Source of the DNA: Candidatus Brocadiaceae bacterium
Lineage (GTDB): Bacteria > Planctomycetota > Brocadiia > Brocadiales > Brocadiaceae
DNA length: 6,704 bases
NCBI GenBank assembly: GCA_024653795.1
Contig: JANLHY010000587.1
Coordinates: 1 to 6,704 of the forward strand
Direction of reading: 5' to 3'
Part shown: positions 4,717 to 6,704 of the stretch, piece by piece
Position numbering within the stretch: the first letter of the stretch is position 1
Layout of the letters: the number at the start of each line of letters is the position of its first letter
Made by a program: the position numbers and the translations under genes
The notes under the pieces: model-generated
Seen by the model: the letters and a program-made list of their open reading frames with translations, nothing else
Databases searched by the model: none
What the model was told of the DNA's origin: nothing

Positions 4717-6360
4717 TCATTCACACATAAAATTATGGGCAATGGGCATTCGCCTGCCCGAGCCAAACGCCTTGGACGTTACTTTGATACCAGGCGCTGC
4801 CTGCTGCCGCTTGTATTCATTTCTATTCACCTTTCTGATGATCTCACGCACTACTTTTTCATCATATCCCATTCGAATGATTTCATCAACACCCTTTGCA
4901 TCCTCCACGTAAGCCTTCAGTATTCCATCCAGGATGTCGTAAGGAGGCAGGGTGTCCTGGTCGAATTGATTAGGTTTTAATTCCGCAGAAGGTGGTTTAT
5001 CAATAGAATTTTGTGGAATAATTTCTCTTTCTCGATTTATGTATCTGGTCAATTCATACACCATTGTTTTTGGAACGTCCGAGATTAAAGCCAGGCCGCC
5101 ACTCATATCTCCATAGAGGGTGCAATACCCGACGGCCAGTTCTGATTTGTTTCCCGTTGTCAGGACAAGGTATCCGTACTTGTTGGAGAGTGCCATAAGA
5201 ATATTACCCCGGATGCGTGCTTGCAGGTTCTCTTCGGTAGTATCGAATGGCAGCCCTTTAAATTCAGCTTTCAGGGTGTCCTGATATGTTTCAAATACAT
5301 CTTCAATCGGTATAATTTTATGAGCAATCTCAAGGTTTCTGGCAAGTTTTACTGCATCATCAATACTACCCTGCGAAGAAAATTGTGATGGCATGAGTAC
5401 GCCTACGACATTATTATTACCCAGTGATTGCACAGCCAGTGCGGCGGTGACAGCAGAATCGATACCTCCGCTGAGGCCGATGACCACTTTTTTAAAACCG
5501 CACTTTTTTACATAATCTTGCAGTCCGACGAGTAATGCCTTGTGGATGGTTTCGACAGGGGTGTATACCCTGGGTTGTGCTTGTACTGCCGGATTTTCGA
5601 GATCGACTATCATCAGGTCTTCTTCAAATGCAACAGCCTGCGCTATGAGCACGCCTTGTGCGTTTATTACGGTGCTGTTTCCGTCGAAGACGAGATCGTC
5701 ATTCCCGCCCACCTGATTCACATAAATGAATGGAACTTTATACTTCACGGCATCGTGGGTAAGCATGCGCAGTCTTATCTTGTCATGTTTTCCAACGGCA
5801 AATGGTGATGAAGAGATATTGATAATGAGGTTAGCCCCGTTAGAAATCAGGTTTTCGATGGGGTCTGCCTCGTATAAAGGACGCGTCCAGAATTCTTCAT
5901 CGTTCCATATATCCTCACAAATTGATACACCTAATGTATAATCCATGAATTTTACCGGAGAAATGGTATGTGCCGGTTCAAAGTAACGGCATTCATCAAA
6001 TACGTCATAAGTCGGCAGGAGTGACTTGTGATGGATGGAAACAATCTTCTGGTCTTGAATAAAAGCAGCAGCGTTGTGGACAAGCTTGCCCTGTGGCCGT
6101 TTGTTTTTATCGACAAAACCCACAATAGCAGAAATACCGGATACGCAGCGTGCTATTTTATCTAAATACTTTAGATTTTCGTCGACAAATGCCGGAATAT
6201 CCAGAAAATCCTTTGGCGGATAACCCGTAACGGCCAATTCCGGGAAGATGACAAGATCGGCGCCCTGATTCTTAGCACGGTCAATGAACGAGCAGATTTT
6301 TTCCGCATTCTTTTGAAAGTCACCTACGGTTGGATTAATCTGTGCCAGTGCAATTTTCAT
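4717..6360 (-). CDS. nadE: Glutamine-dependent NAD+ synthetase
   Basis: The enzyme carries out the last step of NAD+ biosynthesis: deamido-NAD+, ATP and glutamine give NAD+ in the cytosol. The 547 residues are typical of the two-domain bacterial form. Residues 1 to about 260 are the nitrilase-type glutaminase domain with the triad E41 (FPELAVTGYPPKDFL), K112 (HHKSLLPTYDVFDECRYF) and C148 (GVSICEDIWND). From about 270 onward is the ammonia-dependent synthetase: the PP-loop SGGIDSAV starts at 297, ENLQARIRGNILMALSN binds substrate, and TTGNKSELAVGYCTLYGD (401-418) is the conserved NadE signature. The C-terminus (NEYKRQQAAPGIKV, RRMPIAHNF) is complete. The start at 6360 gives the expected MKIALAQINPTVGDF, but no good Shine-Dalgarno precedes it. 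A 285-base repeat-containing gap separates it from murI downstream. All key residues are present. Confidence 0.97.
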   Translation of the reverse strand: MKIALAQINPTVGDFQKNAEKICSFIDRAKNQGADLVIFPELAVTGYPPKDFLDIPAFVDENLKYLDKIARCVSGISAIVGFVDKNKRPQGKLVHNAAAFIQDQKIVSIHHKSLLPTYDVFDECRYFEPAHTISPVKFMDYTLGVSICEDIWNDEEFWTRPLYEADPIENLISNGANLIINISSSPFAVGKHDKIRLRMLTHDAVKYKVPFIYVNQVGGNDDLVFDGNSTVINAQGVLIAQAVAFEEDLMIVDLENPAVQAQPRVYTPVETIHKALLVGLQDYVKKCGFKKVVIGLSGGIDSAVTAALAVQSLGNNNVVGVLMPSQFSSQGSIDDAVKLARNLEIAHKIIPIEDVFETYQDTLKAEFKGLPFDTTEENLQARIRGNILMALSNKYGYLVLTTGNKSELAVGYCTLYGDMSGGLALISDVPKTMVYELTRYINREREIIPQNSIDKPPSAELKPNQFDQDTLPPYDILDGILKAYVEDAKGVDEIIRMGYDEKVVREIIRKVNRNEYKRQQAAPGIKVTSKAFGSGRRMPIAHNFMCE

Positions 6361-6553
6361 GTTTTTTCAGTTCACATCTGATGATAAGTTTCAGGAAAGG
6401 TTGTTATCGCCTTCCCAAATTCTACTAAATTTAATATGTGCCTTTGTGTTTAGCAAACAAATTTTTATAATGTTGTAATCTGCTTCACACGATAATCCAC
6501 CGGAGAAGCAAAAATGAGCGTATTTATATTGGCCAAAAGCATAGTTTAAAAAC

Positions 6554-6607
6554 ACCCCTGACATAACCATTCTGGAAGGTTATATTACCTTTACGGGGGT
6601 ATCCCCC
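6554..6607. promoter_or_regulatory. Competing hairpins, terminator-like on the minus strand
   Basis: Three pairings overlap. GGGGG (6595-6599) can pair with CCCCC (6603-6607) across a 3-base loop; part of the same G-run (GGGGT, 6596-6600) can instead pair with ACCCC (6554-6558); and ATAACC (6563-6568) pairs with GGTTAT (6578-6583) inside. Read on the minus strand, the large stem is followed at once by GTTTTTAAA, as in an intrinsic terminator, and the tight G5/C5 hairpin would prevent it. This could be the terminator of a gene to the right of the window or a leader element of nadE. The pairings are seen; a regulatory role is inference. Confidence 0.4.
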
Positions 6608-6650
6608 ATAAGCGCTAAGTTAAAATTACGGATTAATTTAACCGTGTAAT

Positions 6651-6692
6651 GAATAACGAATGTCGAACAAGGAATTTCGAATTATGAAGTTT
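6651..6692. repeat. Degenerate heptad repeat, six GAANNNN units
   Basis: Six consecutive 7-base units all begin with GAA: GAATAAC, GAATGTC, GAACAAG, GAATTTC, GAATTAT, GAAGTTT. The phase is kept exactly for 42 bases while the other four positions vary. From memory, related GAATATC/GAACAAG strings are dispersed in many environmental genomes. No coding role is apparent; the block ends 12 bases before the window edge. Confidence 0.75.
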
Positions 6693-6704
6693 TCTTATCC
6701 TCCT

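Larger units (their letters stand above)
6361..6704. other. 344-base intergenic region upstream of nadE, no convincing gene
   Basis: This is the leader and promoter side of nadE. It holds the paired hairpins at 6554-6607, a possible A/T-rich stem (GTTAAA at 6619-6624 with TTTAAC at 6637-6642) and the heptad repeat at 6651-6692. A minus-strand frame of 57 codons (6391-6564) and an 11-codon plus-strand frame (6514-6549) exist, but neither shows a recognisable domain. A/T-rich stretches about 60-110 bases before nadE could hold its promoter, but no clean -35/-10 pair could be fixed. Confidence 0.6.

Noticed and set aside
6514..6549. 11-codon plus-strand frame with a purine-rich upstream stretch, as a leader peptide
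   Set aside because: It is very short, has no run of codons for one amino acid, and no downstream gene is visible on that strand.
6391..6564. 57-codon minus-strand frame upstream of nadE (begins MSGVFLNYAF)
   Set aside because: There is no ribosome-binding site, its start lies in a hairpin, no domain is recognised, and the sequence looks like dispersed intergenic repeat DNA; a real small protein cannot be fully excluded.

Overview
The window looks like a bacterial chromosome segment of moderate-to-low GC. Every recognisable gene lies on the minus strand. Three are intact housekeeping or stress genes: nadE (glutamine-dependent NAD+ synthetase), murI (glutamate racemase) and a rubrerythrin. 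The left third is a decaying restriction-modification locus. The intergenic gaps are crowded with short palindromic repeats built on an ACAACCCCC...CCCCCTT/AAGGGGGATT theme, a perfect 30-bp palindrome and a GAA-phased heptad repeat. That repeat style, with rubrerythrin (an anaerobe's peroxide defence), suggests an anaerobic environmental lineage; from memory it resembles anammox Planctomycetota (Brocadia/Kuenenia type). This assignment is inference. Repeats of this style also occur in cyanobacteria and Desulfobacterota-like genomes.

Layout, left to right. 1-96 is the end of an insertion sequence, probably IS630-like, with the first 17 codons of a transposase. 97-445 is a wrecked zinc-ribbon gene of the DUF2321 type. 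It carries a 40-bp palindromic element flanked by TTAA, an 8-bp tandem duplication, and a 3' end cut off by the IS. 442-2650 is a type IIG restriction enzyme/adenine methyltransferase gene broken into two reading frames by an internal deletion that removed the NPPY catalytic region; its N-terminal half also carries an in-frame copy of the palindromic repeat. 2651-2933 is a nested, nearly concentric inverted-repeat structure. 2934-3425 is rubrerythrin. 3426-3594 holds an inverted pair of the same repeat. 3595-4431 is murI. 4432-4716 holds an 18-bp direct repeat 200 bp apart enclosing a 20-bp inverted repeat. 4717-6360 is nadE. 6361-6704 has no convincing gene but contains competing hairpins and the heptad repeat.

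How the genes relate. murI supplies D-glutamate for peptidoglycan, nadE makes NAD+, and rubrerythrin handles peroxide; their order looks like chance adjacency, separated by repeat-filled gaps. The biologically interesting unit is the left one. The DUF2321-type gene begins with an ATGA overlap on the stop codon of the restriction-methylation gene and has its own ribosome-binding site, so the two were once a translationally coupled pair. Both are now dead, and the lesions can be undone on paper to recover the ancestral reading frames. No new intact system is visible, but the coupled type IIG + DUF2321 pair and the mini-elements that invade coding sequence are worth following up.
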